DNA of 64,000 nt, taken from contig JBIKJA010000013.1 of NCBI GenBank assembly GCA_044361315.1, positions 68,342 through 132,341 of the forward strand, given 5' to 3'. The translations under genes were made by a program, and so were the position numbers. Positions 44,788 through 53,393 of the stretch are shown in pieces (within the stretch, counting starts at the first letter, position 1; every line of letters starts with the position of its first letter). Under the pieces are notes generated by a model. The model made no database searches. It was not told the origin of the DNA and worked only from the letters and a program-made list of their open reading frames with translations. The DNA is from Crocinitomix sp044361315. Its GTDB lineage: Bacteria > Bacteroidota > Bacteroidia > Flavobacteriales_D > Crocinitomicaceae.

Positions 44788-45103
44788 AAATAAAAAATTT
44801 AATTAGGGCGCAAAGATAGGTTTATTATTTGAAGTACAATGCAAAATCAGCGATTGTTTCTTGTTTTTCACTAAAATTTTCAGAGAAGTACCAAGCAAGT
44901 AGCGGTAAAATTACGCTTTTTTATTCTTTTTAATCGGGTCAGCAATGAGATTCATTCTAGTTTCATTCAAAATTGAAGCGTTTAATTCTAAATGAAAGAT
45001 GCACGCTTGTTTACTAAGGAATTCTTATGGATGTTAATAAAAACATGGAGGGAAAGACGATTCAAAACAAGCAATGTACTATATTTGTTGCTCAATAATT
45101 TCT
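44788..45103. other. Divergent upstream region of rpsF and dnaX
   Basis: It contains the rpsF promoter and, next to dnaX, a TATATTTG (45080-45087) that fits the -7 consensus 16 nt before the ATG at 45104. Nothing else is recognised. Confidence 0.5.
44811..44839 (-). promoter_or_regulatory. Promoter of the rpsF operon
   Basis: On the minus strand TTG (44839-44837), an 18-nt spacer, then TATCTTTG (44818-44811) match the Bacteroidota -33/-7 pattern. The -7 box is 23 nt before the rpsF ATG. Confidence 0.75.
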
Positions 45104-46222
45104 ATGAGTGATTTTGTAGTTTCAGCACGTAAATACAGGCCGCAGACTTTTGATACAGTTGTTGGTCAGGGATCGATTACCACCACCTTGAAGAATGCGA
45201 TTAAAAGCGATCATTTGGCGCAAGCTTTTTTGTTTTTCGGATCGAGAGGGGTTGGAAAGACCACTACCGCCCGAATTTTAGCGAAAACAATTAATTGTTT
45301 TAATTTAAGTGAGGAAATTGAGCCTTGTAATGCCTGTGAATCTTGCACTTCTTTTAACGAAGGGCATTCGTTTAATATTCTTGAATTGGATGCTGCTTCA
45401 AATAACTCTGTGGATGACATTCGGAATTTAATTGATCAGGTGAGGATTGCGCCGCAAGTTGGAAACCACAAAATTTTTATCATTGACGAGGTTCACATGT
45501 TGTCTCAATCTGCATTTAATGCTTTTTTAAAGACTTTGGAAGAGCCGCCAAAACATGCTGTTTTTATTTTGGCGACCACTGAAAAACATAAAATTTTGCC
45601 AACTATTTTATCACGGTGTCAAATTTTTGATTTTCATCGAATTCAGGTGGATGACATTGTAAAACATTTACAAGGAATTGCTTTAAAAGAAGGTATTACA
45701 GCAGACGAAAAGGCCTTGCACATTATTTCTCAAAAGGCGGATGGTGCTTTGCGTGATGCTTTGTCGATATTTGATCAAATCGTTTCGTTTTCAAATAATC
45801 ATGTGAGTTATCAAGCGGTTTTGGATAACTTAAACGTATTGGACTACGATTTTTATTTTAAGATTATTGATTTTTCGCTCGCTCAAAATATTGGTGGTAA
45901 TTTGCTTATCTACAATGAAATTTTAAGCAAAGGTTTTGACGGTAGTCAATTTATTCTGGGATTGTCGGAGCATTTGCGTAATTTGTTAGTTTGTAAGGAT
46001 CCTTCTACCGTTACCTTATTAGAGGTGCCTGAAGAAATTAAAGAAAAGTATTTAACACAATCGCGGGGGTGTTCGCAAGACTTTTTATTGCTTGGACTTG
46101 ATTTATTGCGTGATGCTGATATGCACTTTAAAGGCAGCAAAAACAAACGGTTAAGTGTCGAAATTTGTTTAATGAAACTTAGTTCAATTGTAACAACGAT
46201 AAAAAGCAAAGGTTTATCTTAA
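45104..46222 (+). CDS. dnaX: DNA polymerase III gamma/tau subunit, ATPase and clamp-loader part
   Basis: 372 residues from MSDFVVSARKYRPQTFDTVVGQ (the ATG at 45104; an earlier ATG precedes the promoter box). Walker A is GSRGVGKTTTARILAKT. The zinc site has CNACESC, Walker B is IIDEVHML, and the SRC motif is LSRCQIFDFHRIQ. Domain III ends at LSVEICLMKLSSI, and the frame then runs out in VTTIKSKGLS and a stop. The tau-like tail continues in the -1 frame (46183-46851). So the listed product is gamma-like. This is either a one-base loss or sequencing error in the A5 run at 46201-46205, or real slippage. Confidence 0.93.
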   Translation: MSDFVVSARKYRPQTFDTVVGQGSITTTLKNAIKSDHLAQAFLFFGSRGVGKTTTARILAKTINCFNLSEEIEPCNACESCTSFNEGHSFNILELDAASNNSVDDIRNLIDQVRIAPQVGNHKIFIIDEVHMLSQSAFNAFLKTLEEPPKHAVFILATTEKHKILPTILSRCQIFDFHRIQVDDIVKHLQGIALKEGITADEKALHIISQKADGALRDALSIFDQIVSFSNNHVSYQAVLDNLNVLDYDFYFKIIDFSLAQNIGGNLLIYNEILSKGFDGSQFILGLSEHLRNLLVCKDPSTVTLLEVPEEIKEKYLTQSRGCSQDFLLLGLDLLRDADMHFKGSKNKRLSVEICLMKLSSIVTTIKSKGLS

Positions 46223-46851
46223 CATCAAGTGACATATTAATTCTTCCTTTCGAAGGGCAAGTTATTGGCAGTCCTGCTCCCGTTGACGCTGCGAAAAATG
46301 GAACAACACTTGCAACCAAGCCGAGTGGGTCAGATGCTGCCGTTGGGTCATTGGTTCCGCCTGTTCGCAAACAATTTACTGCACCTGTCGGGAAATTGAG
46401 TACCACCAATATTGGCATTAACGAAACGTTGAACCCATCCATACGCGCATCAAACACCCCATTAGAGGAAATTGATTCCAATTTGGCTGAAAACTTTTCG
46501 CAAGCTGCATTTGATGATGCTTGGCAAACTTATTGTGTGCGTTTAAAACTTGAAGGTAAAGATAGCCTCTTCTCTACCCTGCAATCAAAAGTTCGGGTAG
46601 ATTCTGAATTTCAGATTCATTTAGAATTGCAAAACGTGGTTCAAAAAAATGCACTTGAAATTGAAAAAAACGAATTGCTTTATTTTTTGCGTCAAAAGCT
46701 ACGCAATGCCAAAATTGGCCTTTCTTATAAAATCACCGAAGCTGCTAAAGTGCAAATTTTAGACAATAAAGGCGTTTTTGAAAAACTTTCTACCGAAAAT
46801 TCATCCTTAGACAAATTCCGGAGATTATTTAATTTGGATATTGAGTTTTGA
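46183..46851 (+). CDS. dnaX: C-terminal tau-like part of dnaX in the -1 frame
   Basis: It is open from 46183 without its own start: NNDKKQRFILTSSDILILPF continues the upstream protein sense. A Pro/Ala/Thr linker follows, then a folded end (FSQAAFDDAWQTYCVRLKLE, ELLYFLRQKLRNAKIGLSYK, DKFRRLFNLDIEF). It matches the layout of the Bacteroidota DnaX C-terminal domain, the region that contacts the polymerase and helicase in tau. A TTG at 46351 is unlikely to start a separate gene. Adding one A to the A5 run at 46201-46205 would fuse both parts as ATA AAA AAG. Confidence 0.8.
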   Translation, partial: FNCNNDKKQRFILTSSDILILPFEGQVIGSPAPVDAAKNGTTLATKPSGSDAAVGSLVPPVRKQFTAPVGKLSTTNIGINETLNPSIRASNTPLEEIDSNLAENFSQAAFDDAWQTYCVRLKLEGKDSLFSTLQSKVRVDSEFQIHLELQNVVQKNALEIEKNELLYFLRQKLRNAKIGLSYKITEAAKVQILDNKGVFEKLSTENSSLDKFRRLFNLDIEF

Positions 46852-47104
46852 TTTTTTGTCGTATCTTTTTTAGATTTCTTGGTGGTTTACATTAGAAATG
46901 CCTGATGAAGAACACACTCTTTATGCTGTAGCTAAATGAGCGCGAGATGATTATCGGCGATACATATCGCCGGGATGGTGGTTGGGACGAAGGATGGATA
47001 TTCTTCGCAGCGAAAATTCACTTTTCAAAGCGTAAGCAAACCTTAGTTAAAATTAACCAGCATTGAAAGAAATAGTTGTAAACGTTTGAAAGCTTTTTAA
47101 TTGA

Positions 47105-47215
47105 AAACGGATTTGCGCGCGGACGGAGGTAGAAAGCCCGGAGAACCTCTCCAACTTGTTGGGGAGGGACGAGGACTTGGAGCCGCAGGCCGAAAATCGC
47201 GCCCAAAAGAATTAA
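47105..47215. repeat. GC-rich modular hairpin element, copy 3
   Basis: It carries AGCCCGGAG (47135-47143) and CGAGGACTTGGA (47170-47181), the reverse complements of words in copy 1 (4223-4248). Between them is a hairpin CCTCTCCAAC-TT-GTTGGGGAGG, which in copy 1 is replaced by a short GCGCAG. The ends GCGCGCGGACGGAGG and AATCGCGCCC also echo copy 1. The interchangeable hairpin argues for a modular element. Confidence 0.6.
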
Positions 47216-47230
47216 AAACTGGACCCTATT

Positions 47231-47268
47231 AAAAAAAAAAGTCCCCTTGCTTTTACACAAAGGGACTT
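47231..47268 (-). terminator. Terminator of the PAP2/haloperoxidase-like operon
   Basis: On the minus strand AAGTCCCTTTG pairs with CAAGGGGACTT around an 8-nt loop, followed by about ten T. It lies 22 nt after the stop at 47291. Confidence 0.92.
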
Positions 47269-47290
47269 TCTAAACAACGTGTTAATTGTG

Positions 47291-48829
47291 TTAATCTGCG
47301 CCGTCTAATTTAGCTTTGTCAATGGTATAGTTTGCGACATTTTTGCCTTGTTCTGTTCCGACGATTGAATCGAAGGTCCAATGGATGCCGCCATAATTTC
47401 TTGAAATTGCTGCTTCTTGTGCCCAACCACGAACTAAGGCCGCTTCTTGTGGGAAGATATAGGCCAAAACCTCTGCCGCTGCGCTTGAAAACACACTGTG
47501 TCCCGATGTGTAAGCCGGGAAATTTGGTGTGCCTGCAATCGTCTCAAACCCTTGAATTAGTTGAATTGGGCGTGGATAATGGTAATAGTATTTTGCATCC
47601 CAACAGCTGATTCCGCCATCCATAATTGCCATGTTCATGTAGGCCAAGGTACGAACGGTGCGCAGTGGATTCATTTTATATTTTACAATAAATGAACTTG
47701 CGAAAGCGTTCCAATGGCCGGGTGGTGTGTACGTTCCTAGCCCATCTTGCCAAAAATCGGAAATTCGGCGTCTTTCTGGGGTAACATTGGCGGCGTAATC
47801 TTCTAAAATTTTAATATCTGCAGCGAGTTCAGGTGAATCTAATGCTGGTGGCACTGGTGGTCGGGTTAGCTCGACATTTGGCACATTCCAAAGTTTCACT
47901 TTTCCTAGTAACGGCGTTAAACCTACGCCGCGTTTTGGAAGTTCTTGATTTTCCCATTGCCAGCCGAAACGCGCAAATGCTGCTGCTTTAATTGAGTCTG
48001 AAACCGCTTTGTTGGTTTGCGCCTTGCTCATGCCATCTGTTGATGCTCTAGAAAGGGCTAGGCCTGAAATTTCCGTTCCGATGATTTTTCCTGCGGCAAT
48101 GTCGCTATCTACGTTACCACCTGTGAGGCGTAAGGTTTGTAAATGCTCCGCTTCTAACTCGGCTAAATAGTTTTTTTCAAGTGGGAACATGGCGGATAAA
48201 ATAGTTTTTGAAACCGTTGCAATTACCGCATCCTCAGAAGGAAAAGAAGGAATGGTGTTGTCCGAATATGCATAGGAAATTGATCCATCGTGCTGATAAG
48301 GCGCTGGGCGATTGTATTCGTATTTATAGTGCCAAGCTGCTATGAGTCCATCAAATTGTGCGACGGAAAGGTATGCTAATACGCGGGAGGCATAAGGAGG
48401 ATGCGCAAATGGAAATGGTGGTGGTCCATCTGGATTGGCTGGATTTGGTAAGGTATACGTATCATCCTCATTTGGGCCTGGGATTAGGTTGTATTTTGCG
48501 ATTAGTTCTAAGGCGATTTCATTCCATCGAACGGCTGAATTATTTGACCAATATTGAATGGCTTCTTGTTCGTCATTAGAAATATCTTGCATTTCGGACT
48601 TAATTAGTGCCAATTCGGCTTGGTAAGCGGGCGAAGTGATTGGTTCAGGCGCTGCAATTGCGATATCAGAACCAGCAGTTAATAGTACCGGCGTCCAAGT
48701 ACCTCCATCTTCGTCCAAACTTGCGTATTGATAATGGTCGAATTTCAAGTTTCTTGGCAATTCTTTTTTACAAGATGAACCTATGAAGATTACTCCAAGT
48801 GAAATCAAGAATATTTTATAGTTTTTCAT
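47291..48829 (-). CDS. PAP2/vanadium-haloperoxidase-like lipoprotein with duplicated motif
   Basis: 512 residues. The lipoprotein signal is MKNYKIFLISLGVIFIGSSC. The C-terminal half has all three PAP2/vanadate motifs: KYYYHYPRP (K-X6-RP), FPAYTSGHSVFSSAAAEVL (the SGH) and SRNYGGIHWTFDSIVG (R-X5-H-X3-D). The N-terminal half has a parallel but degraded set, WHYKYEYNRPAPYQ and IPSFPSEDAVIATVSK, with SED for SGH. Two-domain membership of the vanadium haloperoxidase/phosphatase superfamily is clear; halide versus phosphate chemistry cannot be told. It is probably an outer-membrane-anchored enzyme, co-transcribed with the barrel gene 8 nt upstream. Confidence 0.9.
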   Translation of the reverse strand: MKNYKIFLISLGVIFIGSSCKKELPRNLKFDHYQYASLDEDGGTWTPVLLTAGSDIAIAAPEPITSPAYQAELALIKSEMQDISNDEQEAIQYWSNNSAVRWNEIALELIAKYNLIPGPNEDDTYTLPNPANPDGPPPFPFAHPPYASRVLAYLSVAQFDGLIAAWHYKYEYNRPAPYQHDGSISYAYSDNTIPSFPSEDAVIATVSKTILSAMFPLEKNYLAELEAEHLQTLRLTGGNVDSDIAAGKIIGTEISGLALSRASTDGMSKAQTNKAVSDSIKAAAFARFGWQWENQELPKRGVGLTPLLGKVKLWNVPNVELTRPPVPPALDSPELAADIKILEDYAANVTPERRRISDFWQDGLGTYTPPGHWNAFASSFIVKYKMNPLRTVRTLAYMNMAIMDGGISCWDAKYYYHYPRPIQLIQGFETIAGTPNFPAYTSGHSVFSSAAAEVLAYIFPQEAALVRGWAQEAAISRNYGGIHWTFDSIVGTEQGKNVANYTIDKAKLDGAD

Positions 48830-48837
48830 ATTGTTAA

Positions 48838-49782
48838 TTATTTACTTTTTAAATACTGAAATTGATACATGACACCGAATGTAAAGGCGTTGCTTTTACC
48901 GATGTTTCGACCATTGATAATTCGTGTGTGAGCTCCCATTAATGCCAATCCTTTGATAGTTGGGAAATGGTATTGCACCATTGCTCCCACTTTATCAAAA
49001 TTTACCATATTAGTTGGTTGTGGAGCATTGTATGGGCGAATATCATCGCCAGAAGTGGATCTCAGCATGGTGTAATTAATTTCAGCGCGAAGTGCTTCAT
49101 CAAAGAAAAACATGCCGATTGCCCCATCAACTGACCAAGCGCTAGGTACGTCCATCCAAGGGGTATAATAACTCCCGTTATTGTAATAATATTCACGGTT
49201 TGTTAAGGTGTATCCTCGCCAAATATAAGCCCCTGATGCGCGAACATATAAATCTTTAGAGGATTTATAGCTCACAATTCCACGGTAGTTTAATTCGGGC
49301 GTATGTAAACCAAGACTATATGGCTGATAATCTGATGAATATTTTGAAACTGGTGTTGAAAAACCAAGTGTGGCAAAAGCAGAAAATTCGCCTTTAAATA
49401 AATTTGTTTTTACAAACTGAAATTTAGCTGCCAAGGTTAAATCTTGAATTCCACTTGTACCCGCTAAATGTCCCCCATTTGGTTCGGTTGAATTGGTGCT
49501 AATATAAGGAAGACCAACATAGACATTCAATCGATCTAAAATTCCAACGGCCATCATAGCGTTTACTGTGTTTCGCTGCACCGTAGCAATGGTTTGATTT
49601 TCTCGTAATTTGGTGCCTTCCCAATATTGGTCAAAACTTCCAAATTCATAACCGACAAAAGCACATGCTTTTTTGGCTGGCATCATTAGTTCGTCTGTTG
49701 GTGATTGTGCATTGACTTGCGAGCCAAGGAACAAAGCCAATAGCAAGAGGCATTTTTTTAAATTCAGGAGCGGTCTCTTCAT
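48838..49782 (-). CDS. Outer-membrane beta-barrel protein partnered with the haloperoxidase-like gene
   Basis: 314 residues. The signal LKKCLLLLALFLGSQVNA is followed by QSPTDELMMPAKKACAFVGY. Regular barrel strands include RLNVYVGLPYISTNS, LTLAAKFQFVKTNLFKGEFSAFATLGFSTPV and FTFGVMYQFQYLKSK. It resembles the transporter/MetA-type group of barrels. The stop is 8 nt before the start of the haloperoxidase-like gene, so they are one operon and may form a secretion or substrate-supply pair at the outer membrane. Confidence 0.78.
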   Translation of the reverse strand: MKRPLLNLKKCLLLLALFLGSQVNAQSPTDELMMPAKKACAFVGYEFGSFDQYWEGTKLRENQTIATVQRNTVNAMMAVGILDRLNVYVGLPYISTNSTEPNGGHLAGTSGIQDLTLAAKFQFVKTNLFKGEFSAFATLGFSTPVSKYSSDYQPYSLGLHTPELNYRGIVSYKSSKDLYVRASGAYIWRGYTLTNREYYYNNGSYYTPWMDVPSAWSVDGAIGMFFFDEALRAEINYTMLRSTSGDDIRPYNAPQPTNMVNFDKVGAMVQYHFPTIKGLALMGAHTRIINGRNIGKSNAFTFGVMYQFQYLKSK

Positions 49783-50002
49783 ACTTAGCGAAATTAATTT
49801 TTGGCAATTTTAGGCGATTGTATGATAAACTTTAGATTAAATGTATAAAAGCGGTGTTTTACTTTATCAAGTGATGGATTTAATTGATGTAATTATTTTG
49901 TATTTAATCAACTAAATAATTGTCCAATTAAATTTAAATACTTAATTTGGCGGTTGTTCTACCGAACAAGTATATTATAATTATCACTTTTAAATAAACA
50001 CT

Positions 50003-51559
50003 ATGAGAAAATTAGTTTACTCGATTTCAGTTTTATGTGCATCGACTTCGTTGTTTGCACAAGACTTTACGTACCTCTATGAGCCACCAGTGACTGGAGA
50101 TTATATCGTATTACGCGATTTAATTGAGACCAATGATGGGAATATTTTGGCAGGGTACGATTTAATGCCTGCGGGAGGCGCGATGCCAGTTGCCGGTTTG
50201 ATGAAAACCAACGAAGATGGTGCTGTTTTATGGTCGAAAACTTTGACAATTCCTGAATCTGTTGCAGGATGTACGTTTGAAGTAGCTGAAAATGCTGCAG
50301 GTAATTTTTATTTATGGGGATTAAGTAAAGAATTAGGTACGGACAATATGCGTGCTATTTTGTCTGAAATTACCCAAGATGGTGAGATGTTATGGTCGAA
50401 AGAATATGATTTTGGTTTTAATATTACTGCAAGTTATACCATTAATAAAATGCATATTTTGCCTTCAGGCGACTTACAAATGATGATTGCTGTTTACGGA
50501 CAGGTAATTATTTTAAAAACAGATGCTTCGGGTGAATTGATTTGGGGAAAAACATCAGCGATGGGGCCTCCGGATGAAGGCGGCAAAAACCCAGGGTTTG
50601 AATGGTTAATGATTCCTGACGATGGAGGATTGTGTGTAAGTAAAGCTGAAAATGACTTTTCTTTGTTAAGATATGACGAGGACGGTGAAATGATGTGGAA
50701 TAAAGCCTATAAATTAGGGACTTATTCGCATGCAAAAACAGTTGCAAGTGCGCCGAATGGGAATGTATTAGTGGCAGGTTTTGTATTAGGAGTGGATGGT
50801 ATTTATTCACCTTATATTATGGAATTATCTGACGAAGATGGATCGATTGTATGGATTAAAAATACCCTTGACGAAATATTGCCATTTATGGGGAAAGCAC
50901 ATTTAAATGTTGTTGGTGATGAAATTACTTTAGATTTTACAAATGACACCAATCACGAAATTTTCTTGAGTTTATCGGCAGAAGGGGAAGTTTTAAAAAC
51001 GATGAAATCTGAATATGCAACGTTTGATTATAACAAATTAGAGGTAGTAGAGGAAGCTACTTACTTTTACGGTTCTGCTCAAATAACAGGTGGCCATAAA
51101 GGTATGTTACACCGCACTGCGGATATTTTTGAAGAATCTTGTATGATTAAAGAACATACTCCTGTAACATTTGCTGATTTTACAGAATATTCTGAGATTG
51201 ATTTTGAACCGTTTAATGGCGAATTCACCAACCAAGTTGATATTGCGATTACTTTGGCTGATTTGGGTTTAAAAGTGAAATTAGGTTGCGATATTTATTT
51301 GGGCGATGATACAGACGAGTTAACGACCTTAAGTGTTTATCCTAATCCTGCTGCAAACGAATTGAACATTACAGTTTCAGAAGAAATGGTTAATGCTGTT
51401 TATACCATCACCGATTTAGCTGGTAAAGCCGTATTAACCGATAATTTCACTACAACCTTTATGAATGTTGATTTATCAACTTTAGTTGCTGGTCAGTATA
51501 TCTTAACAGTGAGCAGCGAAAATGAGGTCATGACAGAAAAAATTACCGTGGTTCGTTAA
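50003..51559 (+). CDS. Secreted beta-propeller protein with T9SS type A sorting domain
   Basis: 518 residues. The signal MRKLVYSISVLCASTSLFA is followed by repeated propeller-like blades of the form EDGAVLWSKTL, QDGEMLWSKEYDFG, ASGELIWGKTS, EDGEMMWNKAYKLG and EDGSIVWIKN, the PQQ/delta-60-like D-G-x-x-x-W-x-K pattern. The C-terminal sorting domain reads LSVYPNPAANELNITVSEE, then AGQYILTV and TEKITVVR. It is an extracellular or surface protein; the ligand is unknown. A shared terminator follows. Confidence 0.9.
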   Translation: MRKLVYSISVLCASTSLFAQDFTYLYEPPVTGDYIVLRDLIETNDGNILAGYDLMPAGGAMPVAGLMKTNEDGAVLWSKTLTIPESVAGCTFEVAENAAGNFYLWGLSKELGTDNMRAILSEITQDGEMLWSKEYDFGFNITASYTINKMHILPSGDLQMMIAVYGQVIILKTDASGELIWGKTSAMGPPDEGGKNPGFEWLMIPDDGGLCVSKAENDFSLLRYDEDGEMMWNKAYKLGTYSHAKTVASAPNGNVLVAGFVLGVDGIYSPYIMELSDEDGSIVWIKNTLDEILPFMGKAHLNVVGDEITLDFTNDTNHEIFLSLSAEGEVLKTMKSEYATFDYNKLEVVEEATYFYGSAQITGGHKGMLHRTADIFEESCMIKEHTPVTFADFTEYSEIDFEPFNGEFTNQVDIAITLADLGLKVKLGCDIYLGDDTDELTTLSVYPNPAANELNITVSEEMVNAVYTITDLAGKAVLTDNFTTTFMNVDLSTLVAGQYILTVSSENEVMTEKITVVR

Positions 51560-51581
51560 TTCAACCGTTACTACAAAGCAT

Positions 51582-51619
51582 AAAAAAAGCCGAATTCATT
51601 TTGTGAATTCGGCTTTTTT
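51582..51619. terminator. Bidirectional terminator between T9SS gene and yajC
   Basis: AAAAAAGCCGAATTCA and TGAATTCGGCTTTTTT form a perfect 16-bp stem with a 5-nt loop. A and T runs on both sides allow termination from either direction. Confidence 0.94.
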
Positions 51620-51634
51620 AGTTGATCAAAAATT

Positions 51635-51958
51635 TTATGCTTGTTTTTCAGCCAATTGATCAGTTGAACTCGAGCTGATTGCAGATTTTTCGAATCTTAA
51701 TTTTGTTCCTTCCGAAGAAATTAGTACGGTTGTATCCCCTACTTCTAAAATTTTACCGTGAATTCCTCCAATGGTAACTACTTTATCTCCCTGAGAAAGT
51801 CCTTCACGAAACAATTTAGCTTCTTTTGTACGTTTCATTTGCGGGCGAATCATAAAGAAATAGAACACAAGTCCGATCAAGCCAAACATAATTAATGTTG
51901 ACACCCCTGATCCTTGCGCGGGTGCTGCTTCCGAAAGTAATATAAGTTGATTTTTCAT
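51635..51958 (-). CDS. yajC: Preprotein translocase subunit YajC
   Basis: 107 residues. A single membrane helix (STLIMFGLIGLVFYFFMIRP) is followed by the YajC signature QMKRTKEAKLFREGLSQGDKVVTIGGIHGKI. It is an accessory subunit of the Sec translocon with SecDF. It is the last gene of the leucine dehydrogenase-nusB-DUF1573-yajC unit, ending at the bidirectional terminator. Confidence 0.96.
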   Translation of the reverse strand: MKNQLILLSEAAPAQGSGVSTLIMFGLIGLVFYFFMIRPQMKRTKEAKLFREGLSQGDKVVTIGGIHGKILEVGDTTVLISSEGTKLRFEKSAISSSSTDQLAEKQA

Positions 51959-51979
51959 ATTTTATTTATTTGCTTTTGT

Positions 51980-52417
51980 TTATTGTTTTTTCGCTAGGAC
52001 TTCTCCCATTATAGTTATTCGTGAAACCGTTGGATTCGTATTTGCCTCAACATTTACGGTTTTATTTACTGCCCCTACTTTATTTAACGAATTAAAAATT
52101 ACTTTAATTTCGCCTCCTTCTCCAGGTGCGATGGGATTTTTTGGCCAATCTTCTGGAACGGTGCATCCGCAGGTTGCATTTACACCGAACAAGACCAAAT
52201 CTTTATCACCCGTGTTAGTGAATTTAAATGAATGCTTCACCATATCACCATCTACCACCGTTCCAAAATTGTGGGTTGGCGTTTCAAAAGTGATTTCGGT
52301 TGGCTCATCAATTAGACTTGCAAACTCATTTTTTCGTTCTTCAGCACTTGCACCTTCGTTTGACGTACACCCAATAAATCCTAGGGTAACTGTGACCAAT
52401 AAAAGTATATTTCTCAT
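51980..52417 (-). CDS. DUF1573 domain lipoprotein
   Basis: 145 residues. The lipobox is MRNILLLVTVTLGFIGC. The DUF1573 core is FETPTHNFGTVVDGDMVKHSFKFTNTGDKDLVLFGV, with the hallmark ATCGCTVPEDWPKNPIAPGE. It is an Ig-like (ASH/MSP type) periplasmic domain of unknown role and is regularly found between nusB and yajC in Bacteroidota, as here. Confidence 0.93.
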   Translation of the reverse strand: MRNILLLVTVTLGFIGCTSNEGASAEERKNEFASLIDEPTEITFETPTHNFGTVVDGDMVKHSFKFTNTGDKDLVLFGVNATCGCTVPEDWPKNPIAPGEGGEIKVIFNSLNKVGAVNKTVNVEANTNPTVSRITIMGEVLAKKQ

Positions 52418-52428
52418 ATTAAATTAAT

Positions 52429-53382
52429 TTAATTCATTAAACCGCGACCAGTTTTTTTCAATTCACCACGCTCTTCGAGTAAAGAAATGGCTTTGTCTAA
52501 AATTCCATTAATAAAAACTTGACTTTTAGGCGTACTGTAAAATTTAGAAATTTCAATGTATTCGTTTAAAGTCACTTTTTTAGGTATCGACGACAAGACT
52601 TTTAATTCAGTAATTGCCATTTTTAGAAGGATAATGTCCATTTTAGCAATTCGATCGATTTCCCAATTTTTAGTTAGTTCGTCAATAATTTGTGTGTTCA
52701 CCTCATCCATTTGGAATGTTTTACGGATCAAGGTTTTGACAAAGGTCAATTCATCTTCTTCATCTTTGTGCAGAGCAAGAATTGGCTTTTTATCATCATA
52801 AGATGATTCGACTGTTTTAATGGTTTTTAAAACCATCGAACACATTAAATCGATGTCATCAATCCAGAAAATGTTCTTGTTTTCAAAATAATCGTGTATT
52901 AATTCAAAATTGGCGATTTCTTTTTTAAATAAATCAGCCACAAATTGACGATCTAATTCGAATGAATTTTCCTCAGCCGCCATGTAGTTTAAATACACTT
53001 CCGATTCGACGATGTGGAGAAACAACTTTTTCATGATGTCATTTTCCACCACTCCTACCCAATTCACTTTGCGTTCTTCTGCTTTTCGTCGTAAATCTTT
53101 ATTACTAATCAAATGATTAATGACAGGATTATTGACAAATTTTCGATTAGGGGCAAGATCTTCTTCGGATGGTCTTACTTTTTTCAAGCGATCTTCGATT
53201 CGTTGAGCCGAAAATTGATGAACATCTTCTAAGGTCAATAAAAAGTATAAATACAGATCATACATTCGATCAATCGAAGAAAGAAGTAATTTCTCTGATT
53301 TTAAGATGTCTTCATCTTCTGTTTGAAAAAAAGCGTAAAGAACTTGTAATACTTTAATCCTTAAATGGCGTCTATTTAACAT
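52429..53382 (-). CDS. nusB: Transcription antitermination factor NusB
   Basis: 317 residues, longer than the roughly 140 of E. coli NusB but typical for Bacteroidota, with a helical N-terminal extension (MLNRRHLRIKVLQVLYAFFQ, then EDLAPNRKFVNNPVINHLIS). The C-terminal part has the NusB fold (RIAKMDIILLKMAITELKVLSSIPKKVTLNEYIEISKFY and KSQVFINGILDKA). It acts in rRNA antitermination with NusE. It starts 11 nt after the leucine dehydrogenase stop. Confidence 0.95.
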   Translation of the reverse strand: MLNRRHLRIKVLQVLYAFFQTEDEDILKSEKLLLSSIDRMYDLYLYFLLTLEDVHQFSAQRIEDRLKKVRPSEEDLAPNRKFVNNPVINHLISNKDLRRKAEERKVNWVGVVENDIMKKLFLHIVESEVYLNYMAAEENSFELDRQFVADLFKKEIANFELIHDYFENKNIFWIDDIDLMCSMVLKTIKTVESSYDDKKPILALHKDEEDELTFVKTLIRKTFQMDEVNTQIIDELTKNWEIDRIAKMDIILLKMAITELKVLSSIPKKVTLNEYIEISKFYSTPKSQVFINGILDKAISLLEERGELKKTGRGLMN

Positions 53383-53393
53383 TCTTGTTTTTT

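Larger units (their letters stand above)
46852..47290. other. Gene-free stretch with GC-rich element and terminator
   Basis: It holds hairpin element copy 3 (47105-47215) and the terminator of the haloperoxidase-like operon. The first 250 bases show no gene; the word GCGATACATATCGCC (46959-46973) is a small palindrome. A 242-base ORF called on the minus strand only reads the GC-rich element. Confidence 0.5.

Noticed and set aside
46351..46851. Separate 166-residue gene after dnaX
   Set aside because: The frame is open further left to 46183, it starts with TTG, and it continues the DnaX sense; it is the displaced dnaX C-terminus.
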